Origin: Anaerolineae bacterium
GTDB lineage: Bacteria > Chloroflexota > Anaerolineae > Aggregatilineales > Phototrophicaceae
Reading direction: 5' to 3'
NCBI GenBank assembly: GCA_028284565.1
Contig: JANQRM010000197.1
Span: 1 to 18,477, forward strand
Length of the DNA stretch: 18,477 nt
Under the pieces are notes generated by a model that saw only the letters and a list, made by a program, of their open reading frames with translations, was not told the DNA's origin and ran no database searches. Below, in pieces: positions 7,427 through 15,220 of the stretch (within the stretch, counting starts at the first letter, position 1; the number at the start of each line of letters is the position of its first letter). The position numbers were made by a program, and so were the translations under genes.

Positions 7427-8332
7427 GTGCAGAAGATTAAGATTCGCCTGCCTGCTACGCTGACGAATTTTGGCGCGAGTATCCGCGGTCTGGGACTTGC
7501 CCTCAATCTCTATGCTCATGTGGATATTAGCCCCCGCAAAGATGAACGACTGTTTGTCGAGACATCAGGTGTTGGTGCGGGACATTATGCGGTGGCTTGG
7601 CGACATCCAGTCGTGTTAGCGATGATGCAAGTCTTTCAAAAATTGGAACGCGCGCCATTGGGAGTCAGTATCAAAGTTGATAATCAAATCCCGATCAATA
7701 GTGGACTTGGTGCGGAGACAGCTTTTATGGTCGCGGGAGTCATCGGTGCAAACAATCTGATGGGGAACATTTTTTCACATGATGAAATCGTCGAACTTAC
7801 AGCTAAAATATGCCCAGATTATGATGGCGCAATTGCATCCATGCTGGGAGGATTGACCGCGACTCTGGTTGAAGATGAGACTGTGATTTATCGTTCTTTG
7901 CCATTGGCATCCTTTCAGTTTGTTGTCACTGTGCCTCAAATTGACGATTATTCGTCAGCACAACCACCTTCTGCTGTTAGCTATAGTGATGCCCTAGCCA
8001 ACCTGCAACGCCTTCCACTCATGATTGAAGCCCTACAAAGTGGGGACTTACAGCATCTTGCTCATGTCCTCACTGATAAAATCCAAGCACCGACAATCCT
8101 TCCTGTGCTTACTCCCTATGCTCATGTCGTCAAAATGGCACGTGAAGCTGGCGCAATCGGCATGACGACAAGTGGTAATGGACCTGCCATGGTATTTTTG
8201 GTTGACGACGACCCATATGAAGTGATGGAAGCCATCGACCATGCCTTTCTCAACCTTGATACCGAAGCCACAACCTTGCTTGTGACCACTGATACACAAG
8301 GCGTTGTCATTAGCATGATGCAATCGGTCTAG
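7427..8332 (+). CDS. Divergent homoserine-kinase-like GHMP kinase
   Basis: A 301-aa protein with the layout of ThrB, which phosphorylates homoserine in threonine synthesis. Motif 1 (PATLTNFGASIRGLGLALN, 9-27) matches the ThrB N-terminus. The ATP loop reads PINSGLGAETA (89-99) where the family has GLGSSAA. PDYDGAIASMLGGL (130-143) stands for the usual PDNVAPALLGG, with Asn replaced by Tyr. The segment DKIQAPTILPVL (217-228) lacks the family's conserved Arg, and GAIGMTTSGNGPAM (242-255) fits motif 3. The fold assignment is solid, but several substrate and phosphate contacts differ, so the product may be a changed or inactive kinase. The start is GTG 7427 with GAGAG (7416-7420) six bases before it. 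No other threonine genes are nearby; the next gene follows after three bases. Confidence 0.7.
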   Translation: MQKIKIRLPATLTNFGASIRGLGLALNLYAHVDISPRKDERLFVETSGVGAGHYAVAWRHPVVLAMMQVFQKLERAPLGVSIKVDNQIPINSGLGAETAFMVAGVIGANNLMGNIFSHDEIVELTAKICPDYDGAIASMLGGLTATLVEDETVIYRSLPLASFQFVVTVPQIDDYSSAQPPSAVSYSDALANLQRLPLMIEALQSGDLQHLAHVLTDKIQAPTILPVLTPYAHVVKMAREAGAIGMTTSGNGPAMVFLVDDDPYEVMEAIDHAFLNLDTEATTLLVTTDTQGVVISMMQSV

Positions 8333-8335
8333 CGC

Positions 8336-9736
8336 ATGAAATTTCTGTTTCTCCTATTGACCTGCTTATTCGTCGCTTGCACACCTGTTGAACTCCCGAA
8401 CCAAGCGGACATTCCCTTTGCTACCGCCCTCCCTACATTAGATGCCCAAAGTCGAGAGACTTTATGCGAGTCAGTTGCTGACCATTGGGGACGCGATTGG
8501 GAACGAGTTGTAGAAGGACTCGACCTGCTCTACCAACAAAGCGCGAGCTGTGAAGATGAACAAGCGACCACAAATCGACTGTATACTGCCTATCTCGCCT
8601 ATGGCACACAATTTGAGCAACAAGGCAACAACGACAGAGCGAGCGAACTCTATACGATTGCACTGGTTTACAACGCCAACGGACAAGAAGCCATCAATCG
8701 ACTCAACCGTCTCCGAAACCCAGATGAAACATCAACAACCTGTGATATAGAAGTACCTGAAATAAACAATTACGTGCCATCCGAAGGCGAGTTTATCATC
8801 ATTGATGGACGTAATCTTCTGTTGGGTGATGAGATATTCAATGTCTATGGGGTAAATTATTACCCACGTAACACCCCCTTCCATCGCTTCTTAACTAAAA
8901 CGGAACTTGATGTGGTTGATGCTGAGTTGGATATTCTCGTGCGCTCTGGTATCAACACACTCCGCATTTATATCCGCCCATCGGATTTATTCGACTGTGA
9001 CGGACAAAGTGCCATTCCATTGAATGAGCGATTAGACCGCTTGGATAGTATCCTCCAAATCATTGCGGACAAAAATATGCACATCATCGCCGTCTTGAAT
9101 CAAGATTCACCTTTTGAACCCGCGACATTCTATGCCAATCCGACGCAGTTAATTGAGCAGATGCGCTTTATTGTGGAACGTTATCAAGACGAACCTGCGA
9201 TCATCGCGTGGGACATTCGAGAAAATGGCGATATGGACTATCTGAGCGGAAATGTTGACCCAGAAGCTGTATTTACGTGGATAACTGATACTATCTTCAC
9301 ACTCAAGCAAATTGACCAAAATCACTTTTTTACGGCTAGTTGGGAGAATGAGCCTGAAGTCCTCGCGCCCTTAGTCGATGTCGTTAGCTTTCAAAATTTT
9401 GGCGAATATCAGGACTTGCGCCAGACAATTGCAAATCTACGTGATGCGACCACCAAGCCGATATTGCTTACAGGAATTGGCTATAGCACCTTCAATCTCG
9501 ATGAAACCGCCCAACGCAATTTGCTCTTCCAAGCCTTTGAGGAAGTCGCTAATAATGAGGTCGCTGGTTGGATTGTCTACATGGCATTTGATTACCCGAC
9601 CTTTGCCACTTGTATCGAACCCAACTGTCCCGGTGAGGTCAGTGCCGTCAATCGCTTTGGCTTATGGAACACCAGTTACTTCCCAAAACTCGCTGTCGAT
9701 GCTGTGGAATACATCACAGGTGTTAGCAACGAATAA
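8336..9736 (+). CDS. Lipoprotein with TPR-like region and GH5-like (cellulase-type) barrel
   Basis: A 466-aa exported lipoprotein: signal peptide 1-14, lipobox FVAC with C15. Residues about 40-128 are helical and TPR-like (AYGTQFEQQGNNDRASELYT). From about 150 to 460 there is a TIM barrel of the GH5/cellulase type: FNVYGVNYYPRNTPF (168-182), SGINTLRIYIRP (204-215), IIAWDIRENGDMDYLSG (289-305), PILLTGIGYSTFN (375-387) and WIVYMAFDYP (412-421). In GH5 the acid/base Glu lies in a W-x-x-x-N-E pattern; here that spot reads E296-N297. The nucleophile Glu normally opens an E-F-G-type motif; here it reads G380-I-G. Both suggest a non-hydrolytic carbohydrate-binding role. Several cysteines in the mature part (44, 72, 136, 221, 426, 431) could form disulfides. 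It starts three bases after the GHMP kinase gene. Confidence 0.8.
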   Translation: MKFLFLLLTCLFVACTPVELPNQADIPFATALPTLDAQSRETLCESVADHWGRDWERVVEGLDLLYQQSASCEDEQATTNRLYTAYLAYGTQFEQQGNNDRASELYTIALVYNANGQEAINRLNRLRNPDETSTTCDIEVPEINNYVPSEGEFIIIDGRNLLLGDEIFNVYGVNYYPRNTPFHRFLTKTELDVVDAELDILVRSGINTLRIYIRPSDLFDCDGQSAIPLNERLDRLDSILQIIADKNMHIIAVLNQDSPFEPATFYANPTQLIEQMRFIVERYQDEPAIIAWDIRENGDMDYLSGNVDPEAVFTWITDTIFTLKQIDQNHFFTASWENEPEVLAPLVDVVSFQNFGEYQDLRQTIANLRDATTKPILLTGIGYSTFNLDETAQRNLLFQAFEEVANNEVAGWIVYMAFDYPTFATCIEPNCPGEVSAVNRFGLWNTSYFPKLAVDAVEYITGVSNE

Positions 9737-9791
9737 TCCACATTCTGCGTATTGTTTTAAGAGAACTTGAAATCAAGCAGAAAGATACGCT

Positions 9792-11585
9792 ATGCTCCGT
9801 CGTCGAAATCGCTCCGAATCGAAAGAAAAACGAGACGTTCCCAATCGCCCCCTCCAATGGCGACGGATGATTGGCTACCTGAAGCCCTACCGCAAACGCC
9901 TCGCTATTGCCCTTGTAGCGGTTGCTCTCAGTGCAGGCTTGGGATTGGTCTTTCCGGCTGTCATCCAAAACGTGGTGGATTCCGTCTTTGAGAATCAAGA
10001 TGTTGCCCTTTTGGATTCCATTACTCTGCTCTTGCTGGGTGTATTTTTACTCCGTTCAATCACAACCTTGATACAAAACTACAACCTCAACTATGTCGGT
10101 GAACGCATCGTCGTCGATTTACGCGAAGAACTCTATGCTCATTTGCAACAACTCTCGATGGGCTTCTTTACAGAACGGCGTGTCGGGGAATTAGTCAGTC
10201 GCTTATCCAGTGATGTCACCGTGATGCGAACTGTCTTGACGAACAATGTCAGTACACTACTGCAACAGGTACTTACACTAATTGGCTCAGTCGTGATTAT
10301 GCTCATCATCAATGTCAACTTGACAGCATTTATTCTACTACTCGTACCTGTGGTCGTCATATTGGGGGCGGTATTTGGGATCGCTCTTCGACGCATCAGC
10401 ACCCAAGTCCAAGATGAAATTGCCGGCTCCACCGTGGTTGCTGAGGAAGTCCTCCAAAATATCCGTGAAGTCAAAAGTTTTGTCCGCGAACCCTATGAGA
10501 TTGAACGTTATAACTCAGCATTAGGACGGGCTTTCAATGCCGCTGTCCGCTTGCTCCGAGTTCGTACTATTTTTGGACCTATGATTGCTTTCCTTGCGTT
10601 TGGGGGATTAGCCCTCATTCTCTGGTTTGGTGGACGAGAAGTCCTTGAAGGTCGCTTATCGGGTGGGGAATTAATTGCCTTCCTCATCTATGGACTGACC
10701 GTTGCGGGGAGCTTTGGCGCGTTGATTGGTCTCTACACACAATTCCAAGAAGCCATCGGTTCAACCAAGCGCGTGTTTGAATTGCTCGATATGGCTCCCC
10801 AAATCGAAGATAGTCCAAAAGCCAAGACTCTGAATACAGTCGAAGGTCGCATCGTGCTCCAAAATGTCGATTTCACTTACGATGACCGCCAGATGGTATT
10901 GCAAGATGTCAACCTAGATATTCCAGCCGGTGAGATTCTGGCATTGGTGGGTCCCAGTGGTGCAGGCAAGAGTACCCTCTTTAATCTCATACCCCGCTTC
11001 TATGACCCCAGTCAAGGGCATCTCTGTGTTGATGGCGTTGATATTCGGGATGTCACGCAAGCCAGCCTACGCGAGCAAATCGGCATCGTCCCCCAAGAAA
11101 CCTTGCTCTTTGGTGGTACGATACGGGAAAATATTCTGTATGGCAATTTAGATGCTACAGAAGCTGAACTCATCGAAGCCGCTAAATCTGCTAATGCCCA
11201 TGAGTTTATCACGGAGCTTGCTGATGAGTATGAGACGATTGTTGGTGAACGCGGGATTCGTTTGAGTGGTGGGCAACGTCAGCGAGTCGCCATAGCCCGT
11301 GCGATTCTTAAAGACCCGCGCATTCTCTTGTTGGATGAAGCTACCTCTAGTCTTGATAACGAAAGCGAACACCTCGTTCAAGAAGCTCTCGCTCGCTTGA
11401 TGCAAAATCGCACCACATTGATTATTGCCCATCGCTTGAGCACGATTCGTGTTGCCCATCGAATTGCAGTACTGGATAGAGGGCGCATTGTTGAACTAGG
11501 TACACATGATGAACTAATGACACAAGATGGTTTATATGCCAAACTCTATGCGATGCAATTTCGGGAACAAGATTTATTGGCATGA
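9792..11585 (+). CDS. ABC exporter, fused permease and ATPase (MsbA/LmrA-like half-transporter)
   Basis: A 597-aa half-transporter that would work as a dimer in the cytoplasmic membrane. An ABC type-1 exporter domain spans about 25-330, with hydrophobic segments near 36-58, 76-94, 156-176, 178-200, 262-281 and 294-314. The nucleotide-binding domain (about 352-590) is complete: Walker A GPSGAGKST (387-395), Q-loop Q435, signature LSGGQRQRV (491-499), Walker B ILLLDEATSSLD (511-522) and switch H547. All catalytic residues are intact, so it should be active. Substrate is unknown; lipid, peptide and drug are all possible. A 55-base gap separates it from the lipoprotein gene, without a visible terminator or good promoter, and its stop overlaps the next start as ATGA. 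Confidence 0.93.
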   Translation: MLRRRNRSESKEKRDVPNRPLQWRRMIGYLKPYRKRLAIALVAVALSAGLGLVFPAVIQNVVDSVFENQDVALLDSITLLLLGVFLLRSITTLIQNYNLNYVGERIVVDLREELYAHLQQLSMGFFTERRVGELVSRLSSDVTVMRTVLTNNVSTLLQQVLTLIGSVVIMLIINVNLTAFILLLVPVVVILGAVFGIALRRISTQVQDEIAGSTVVAEEVLQNIREVKSFVREPYEIERYNSALGRAFNAAVRLLRVRTIFGPMIAFLAFGGLALILWFGGREVLEGRLSGGELIAFLIYGLTVAGSFGALIGLYTQFQEAIGSTKRVFELLDMAPQIEDSPKAKTLNTVEGRIVLQNVDFTYDDRQMVLQDVNLDIPAGEILALVGPSGAGKSTLFNLIPRFYDPSQGHLCVDGVDIRDVTQASLREQIGIVPQETLLFGGTIRENILYGNLDATEAELIEAAKSANAHEFITELADEYETIVGERGIRLSGGQRQRVAIARAILKDPRILLLDEATSSLDNESEHLVQEALARLMQNRTTLIIAHRLSTIRVAHRIAVLDRGRIVELGTHDELMTQDGLYAKLYAMQFREQDLLA

Positions 11586-12580
11586 CCGCTTTATCTGGCA
11601 AAAGGGCGTTCGTCACGGGTGCAACAGGCTTTCTTGGGAGTCATCTTGTCAAGCGACTGTCGGATGATGGTGCAAATGTGATTGCACTCGCCCGACGACC
11701 CAACCGTGACCGCTATATTTGTGACTTACCCAGTGTACAAATCGTCATGGGTGATGTGAGCGATTCTGTACGAATGCAAGAACTCATTACCCCTGAGATA
11801 GATATTGTCTTTCATGTGGCGGCGGCAATGTCTGGTAAGTTGTTGTATCAGCGCAAAGTCAGTGTCGAAGGTACTCGTCATGTCGCACAAGCCTCTGCGG
11901 ATGCCAATGTCTCGCGCTTTGTGCATGTCAGTAGTATTGCAATTTATGGCTTTCCACCACCACTTGTTGTTACTGAAGAGACACCAGCTGTTCCCACGAA
12001 TGTTCCCTATAACCTTGCCAAACGTGAAGCTGAAATGACTCTCAGAGAAGTCGCACAAAACTCTAAGTTAGACTATTCCATCATCCGCCCAGCGATGATT
12101 TATGGACCTCGAAGTAATACATGGACACGCATGCTGTTCCGTATTGCTAAGCGTAACCCGACGTGGTTTATTGGGGACGGCTCTGGACATTCACACCCGA
12201 TTCATGTGGATGATGTTGTGGACTTGATGCTCACACTTGCTTCTCACTCTAAAGCCAAAAACGAAGCCTTCAACTGTGCGCCAGACCACGCCCCAACATG
12301 GCGAGAGTTTATGGGGTCTTATTCGCAACTCGCAGGGCATCAAAACTGGCGCGCGATACCGATTGGACTGGTCAAAACTTTTGCCCCAATTGCCGACCTT
12401 CTCTCTCGGATTAATGGTGAACCGCAAGATGTCCCGCAGATGCTTCAATTCCTAACGAGCGAAACAACTTTTTGCATGGACAAAGCACGGGAATTATTGA
12501 ATTGGCAACCTCAAGTAGAATTGGAATCAGGTGTACAATCATGTATTCCATATCTTCGGGAAAAAGGTCTGCTCGATTGA
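11582..12580 (+). CDS. NAD(P)-dependent epimerase/dehydratase (extended SDR family)
   Basis: A 332-aa Rossmann-fold enzyme. The nucleotide-binding motif is TGATGFLGSH (12-21), the aspartate after beta-3 is in GDVSD (57-61), VHVSSIAIYG (114-123) supplies the catalytic Ser, and Y143-N-L-A-K147 is the YxxxK catalytic pair; IRPAMIYGP (168-176) follows as usual. Members act on nucleotide sugars, dihydroflavonol-like or 3-beta-hydroxysteroid-like substrates, and sequence alone does not decide which. The C-terminal part, with a predicted substrate cap (FLTSETTFCMDKARELLNW), resembles the 3-beta-HSD/GalE-like group. It is coupled to the ABC gene by a four-base overlap and overlaps the methyltransferase by 40 bases, so a joint role in making or modifying an exported lipid or glycan is plausible but inferred. 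Confidence 0.88.
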   Translation: MTALSGKRAFVTGATGFLGSHLVKRLSDDGANVIALARRPNRDRYICDLPSVQIVMGDVSDSVRMQELITPEIDIVFHVAAAMSGKLLYQRKVSVEGTRHVAQASADANVSRFVHVSSIAIYGFPPPLVVTEETPAVPTNVPYNLAKREAEMTLREVAQNSKLDYSIIRPAMIYGPRSNTWTRMLFRIAKRNPTWFIGDGSGHSHPIHVDDVVDLMLTLASHSKAKNEAFNCAPDHAPTWREFMGSYSQLAGHQNWRAIPIGLVKTFAPIADLLSRINGEPQDVPQMLQFLTSETTFCMDKARELLNWQPQVELESGVQSCIPYLREKGLLD

Positions 12581-13437
12581 TACCACTGCTAATCATCCTA
12601 TTTGTTGTCACAATCATCAGCTTTCTCATCTGGTGGCTCGTCTTTGAGTCTGAAGGAGTCTATCTGGGGCGACGGGTGGTGATTTGGCTCTATGACCGCT
12701 ATGCAGGTCGCTATGATAGTATCAAGCAGTTTGATGAAGTGCATGAACACCTATTACTTTCCAAGCCTATCCTTGCACAAACTGAGCCTAATACCGACCC
12801 CCTCATCTTAGACATTGCAACTGGTACAGGTCGCTTGCCGATAGCGATGTGTCAGCATATTACATTCGTAGGGCATGTGATTGGACTTGACTTAAGTCGA
12901 AACATGCTGAAGAAAGCCTCTAAAAAATTGAGAATGCATCACTTTGATGAGGATGTTACGCTTATCTGGGACAATGCCGAAACCCTTCCCTTTCGTGATG
13001 ATACGTTTGATGTTGTCACTTGTTTAGAAGCTCTCGAATTTATGCCGAATCGATTAGTTGTTTTAGGTGAATTGTGTCGTGTCTTACGTCCATCAGGAAC
13101 ACTATTAATCACAAATCGGATCAATACGCGATGGATGCCCAATCGATTGTGGTTGAAAGCAGAGCTTTATGATTTGCTTGAATCAATGGGAATGACAGAC
13201 ATTCGCTTTGAACCATGGCAAATTGACTATACGAAAGTTTGGTGCACCAAGCAAGGACCATCCGACTATCTGGGTAAACGTCCACTTGATGAACTAATAC
13301 GCTGTCCCAATTGTGTGGGGACCCGGATGACCTATATAGATAACGCTTGGCACTGTGATGCATGTGCAGGCATCGCGCACGTTGCAGAAGATGGGGTTAT
13401 CGAACTCTATCCGCTTCGGAATTCACATTCAGGATAG
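12541..13437 (+). CDS. Membrane-anchored class I SAM methyltransferase with C-terminal zinc ribbon
   Basis: A 298-aa protein. One N-terminal membrane helix (about 13-34, LIPLLIILFVVTIISFLIWW) is followed by YDRYAGRYD (51-59), a typical lead-in of UbiE-type methyltransferases, SAM motif I LDIATGTGRLP (90-100), the acidic residue D117 in GLDLS, and PFRDDTFDVVTCLEALEFM (150-168). The C-terminus holds a zinc ribbon, C255-P-N-C258 and C272-D-A-C275, then an acidic tail. Target unknown; quinone, lipid and small-molecule substrates fit a membrane anchor. I use ATG 12541: AGGTG (about 12530-12534) lies six bases before it and it places the membrane helix at the N-terminus, whereas an in-frame ATG at 12472 would add 23 residues deep inside the epimerase gene. 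Confidence 0.8.
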   Translation: MYSISSGKRSARLIPLLIILFVVTIISFLIWWLVFESEGVYLGRRVVIWLYDRYAGRYDSIKQFDEVHEHLLLSKPILAQTEPNTDPLILDIATGTGRLPIAMCQHITFVGHVIGLDLSRNMLKKASKKLRMHHFDEDVTLIWDNAETLPFRDDTFDVVTCLEALEFMPNRLVVLGELCRVLRPSGTLLITNRINTRWMPNRLWLKAELYDLLESMGMTDIRFEPWQIDYTKVWCTKQGPSDYLGKRPLDELIRCPNCVGTRMTYIDNAWHCDACAGIAHVAEDGVIELYPLRNSHSG

Positions 13438-13449
13438 TTTTGTTACAAT
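13422..13449 (+). promoter_or_regulatory. Candidate promoter of argS
   Basis: TTCACA (13422-13427), a 16-base spacer and TACAAT (13444-13449) lie just before argS, with transcription expected near 13456 and a leader of about 30 bases. The -35 falls inside the end of the methyltransferase gene. The spacing and hexamers are good, so argS probably has its own promoter even though it follows the operon by 48 bases. Confidence 0.45.
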
Positions 13450-13485
13450 TCCTCGCGTTTATGAGTTGCCAAAAGGACAAATCCC

Positions 13486-15207
13486 TTGAAGTTGTTGCCC
13501 CAAGCCCATGCGGAGTTGGTCATACAAGCCATTCAATCGGCTCAATCAGCTGGCGATTTACCGGAATTTGACATTCCAACCATCCCGATTCAACCACCCA
13601 AAAATCCTGACCATGGGGATTATGCCTCACCTGTCTCGCTCGCACTTGCGAAGGTTGCCAAACGCAAACCACTGGACATTGCCAATGCCATTGCCCAACA
13701 CATGCCCTCAGTTGACTTTCTACAATCGGTAGATGTCGCACCACCCGGCTTCTTAAATTTTCGTTTGTCAAATAACTGGCTTAAAACACAAGTCCAACAA
13801 ATCATTGACGAAGGCGATAAGCTCTTTCAACTCGAAATTGGCGACGATAAGAAAGCGCAGGTCGAATTTGTGAGTGCCAACCCCACAGGACCCATTACCA
13901 TTGGGCGAAGTCGGGGCGGGATTATTGGGGATACGATGGCGCGCTTGCTAGAAGTTGCTGGCTACACGGTTCAGCGTGAATATTATTTCAATAATGCGGG
14001 CAACCAGATGATTCAACTCGGCAAGAGCTTGAAAGTCCGCTATCTGCAAGCACTGGGTCAGGCTGTTGAACTCGACGATACGCATTATCAAGGTGAGTAT
14101 CTTATCGACTTTGCCAAAGAGTTGGTCAATGAACATGGCGATTCATGGGTCGATAAAGATTGGGAACCCTTCAAAGAATATGCTGAAAAGCAGATGTTCG
14201 GCTGGATCAAGAAGACCCTTGCTCGTGTGAACATCTCGCATGATGCATTCTTCAACGAACATTCACTATACGAAAATGGGCATGTCTGGGATGTCCTTGA
14301 AGAACTCGCAGAGAATGGGCATATTTACGAATCCAAACACCGTGAAAATGCTGACGAAGAGGAAATCGCCAAGTCTGCTAATCAAGACCCGGCTCAATGG
14401 TTTCGTAGTACAACCTTTTGCGATAGAGAAGACCGTGTTGTCGTTAAGAGCGATGGAAGCCCGACCTATACCTTGCCAGATATTGCCTATCACCGCAATA
14501 AAATCGAGCGAGGATTTGATTTAATGGTGAATGTGCTGGGCGTGGACCACCAGACCGAAGCCAAAGTCGTGCAATACGGGCTACAAGCTCTAGGACTCGA
14601 CCCCTCTGGCATTCATGTGATTTTTAATCAGATGGTACGTGCTGTACGGACGGACAAGGAATCAGGCAAAAAAGAAGAAATCAAGATGAGTACCCGTCGT
14701 GGGATTTATGATGCGCTGGATGATTTGATTGATATGACGAGTGCGGATGCCATTCGCTATCACATGCTGGCACGCAGTCCCAACTCGCATCTCGATTTTG
14801 ATGTGGATGAAGTTGTCAAGCAATCCAACGACAATCCTGTCTATTACATCCAGAATGCTTATGTCCGCTGTCGTGGTATTTTCCGTGAGACCGAAGCACG
14901 CAATTTCAACGATGAGGGGGCAGATTTAAGCCTCTTAGGACAAGATGAACTCCGTTTTGTCCGCAAAGTGATGGAAATGGGCGACGTGATTGAACAATGC
15001 GTCACCGTATTTGAACCCCACAAAATCGCCTTCTACGCGCATGAATTGGCAGGAGTCTTCCATCCAATATACGATAAGGTGCGGGTGTTGCATGGTGATG
15101 TGCCAGAAGATGTCGCCAAAGCCCGCCTACGTTTCTATCGTATGGCACAGACCGTCTTCAAACGACTACTCAACTTAATGGGCATGACTGCACCAGAACG
15201 CATGTAG
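13486..15207 (+). CDS. argS: Arginyl-tRNA synthetase with altered HIGH motif
   Basis: A 573-aa protein of normal bacterial ArgRS length and domain order: N-terminal Add-1 domain (1-95), catalytic Rossmann core (125-415) and anticodon-binding C-terminal domain (about 450-573, ending TAPERM). Family hallmarks include FVSANPTGP (128-136), YTLPDIAYHRNK (328-339) and KMST (400-403), the common ArgRS form of KMSKS. The class I HIGH signature, normally H-V-G-H after PTGP-L, reads T138-I-G-R141, so both histidines are missing; GVDHQTE (352-358) also departs from the usual GADHHG. The product should charge tRNA-Arg, but the missing ATP-binding histidines make this unusual. The start is TTG 13486: AAAGGA (13472-13477) is ideally spaced, and the nearby ATG 13461 is in another frame. 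It converges on the TIR gene 13 bases away. Confidence 0.9.
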   Translation: MKLLPQAHAELVIQAIQSAQSAGDLPEFDIPTIPIQPPKNPDHGDYASPVSLALAKVAKRKPLDIANAIAQHMPSVDFLQSVDVAPPGFLNFRLSNNWLKTQVQQIIDEGDKLFQLEIGDDKKAQVEFVSANPTGPITIGRSRGGIIGDTMARLLEVAGYTVQREYYFNNAGNQMIQLGKSLKVRYLQALGQAVELDDTHYQGEYLIDFAKELVNEHGDSWVDKDWEPFKEYAEKQMFGWIKKTLARVNISHDAFFNEHSLYENGHVWDVLEELAENGHIYESKHRENADEEEIAKSANQDPAQWFRSTTFCDREDRVVVKSDGSPTYTLPDIAYHRNKIERGFDLMVNVLGVDHQTEAKVVQYGLQALGLDPSGIHVIFNQMVRAVRTDKESGKKEEIKMSTRRGIYDALDDLIDMTSADAIRYHMLARSPNSHLDFDVDEVVKQSNDNPVYYIQNAYVRCRGIFRETEARNFNDEGADLSLLGQDELRFVRKVMEMGDVIEQCVTVFEPHKIAFYAHELAGVFHPIYDKVRVLHGDVPEDVAKARLRFYRMAQTVFKRLLNLMGMTAPERM

Positions 15208-15220
15208 TCAGAATTTTCTT

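Noticed and set aside
9766..9777. CTTGA-AA-TCAAG inverted repeat before the ABC gene
   Set aside because: The arms are only five bases with a two-base loop, and no T-run follows; it is too weak for a terminator and of unknown value as an operator.
12472..12540. Longer methyltransferase start at ATG 12472
   Set aside because: It would add 23 residues overlapping the epimerase gene by over 100 bases, lacks a good ribosome-binding site and would push the membrane helix away from the N-terminus.
13461..13571. ATG at 13461 as an alternative argS start or a small gene
   Set aside because: It is out of frame with argS, its reading frame is antonymous to known motifs, and the ribosome-binding site is spaced for TTG 13486.
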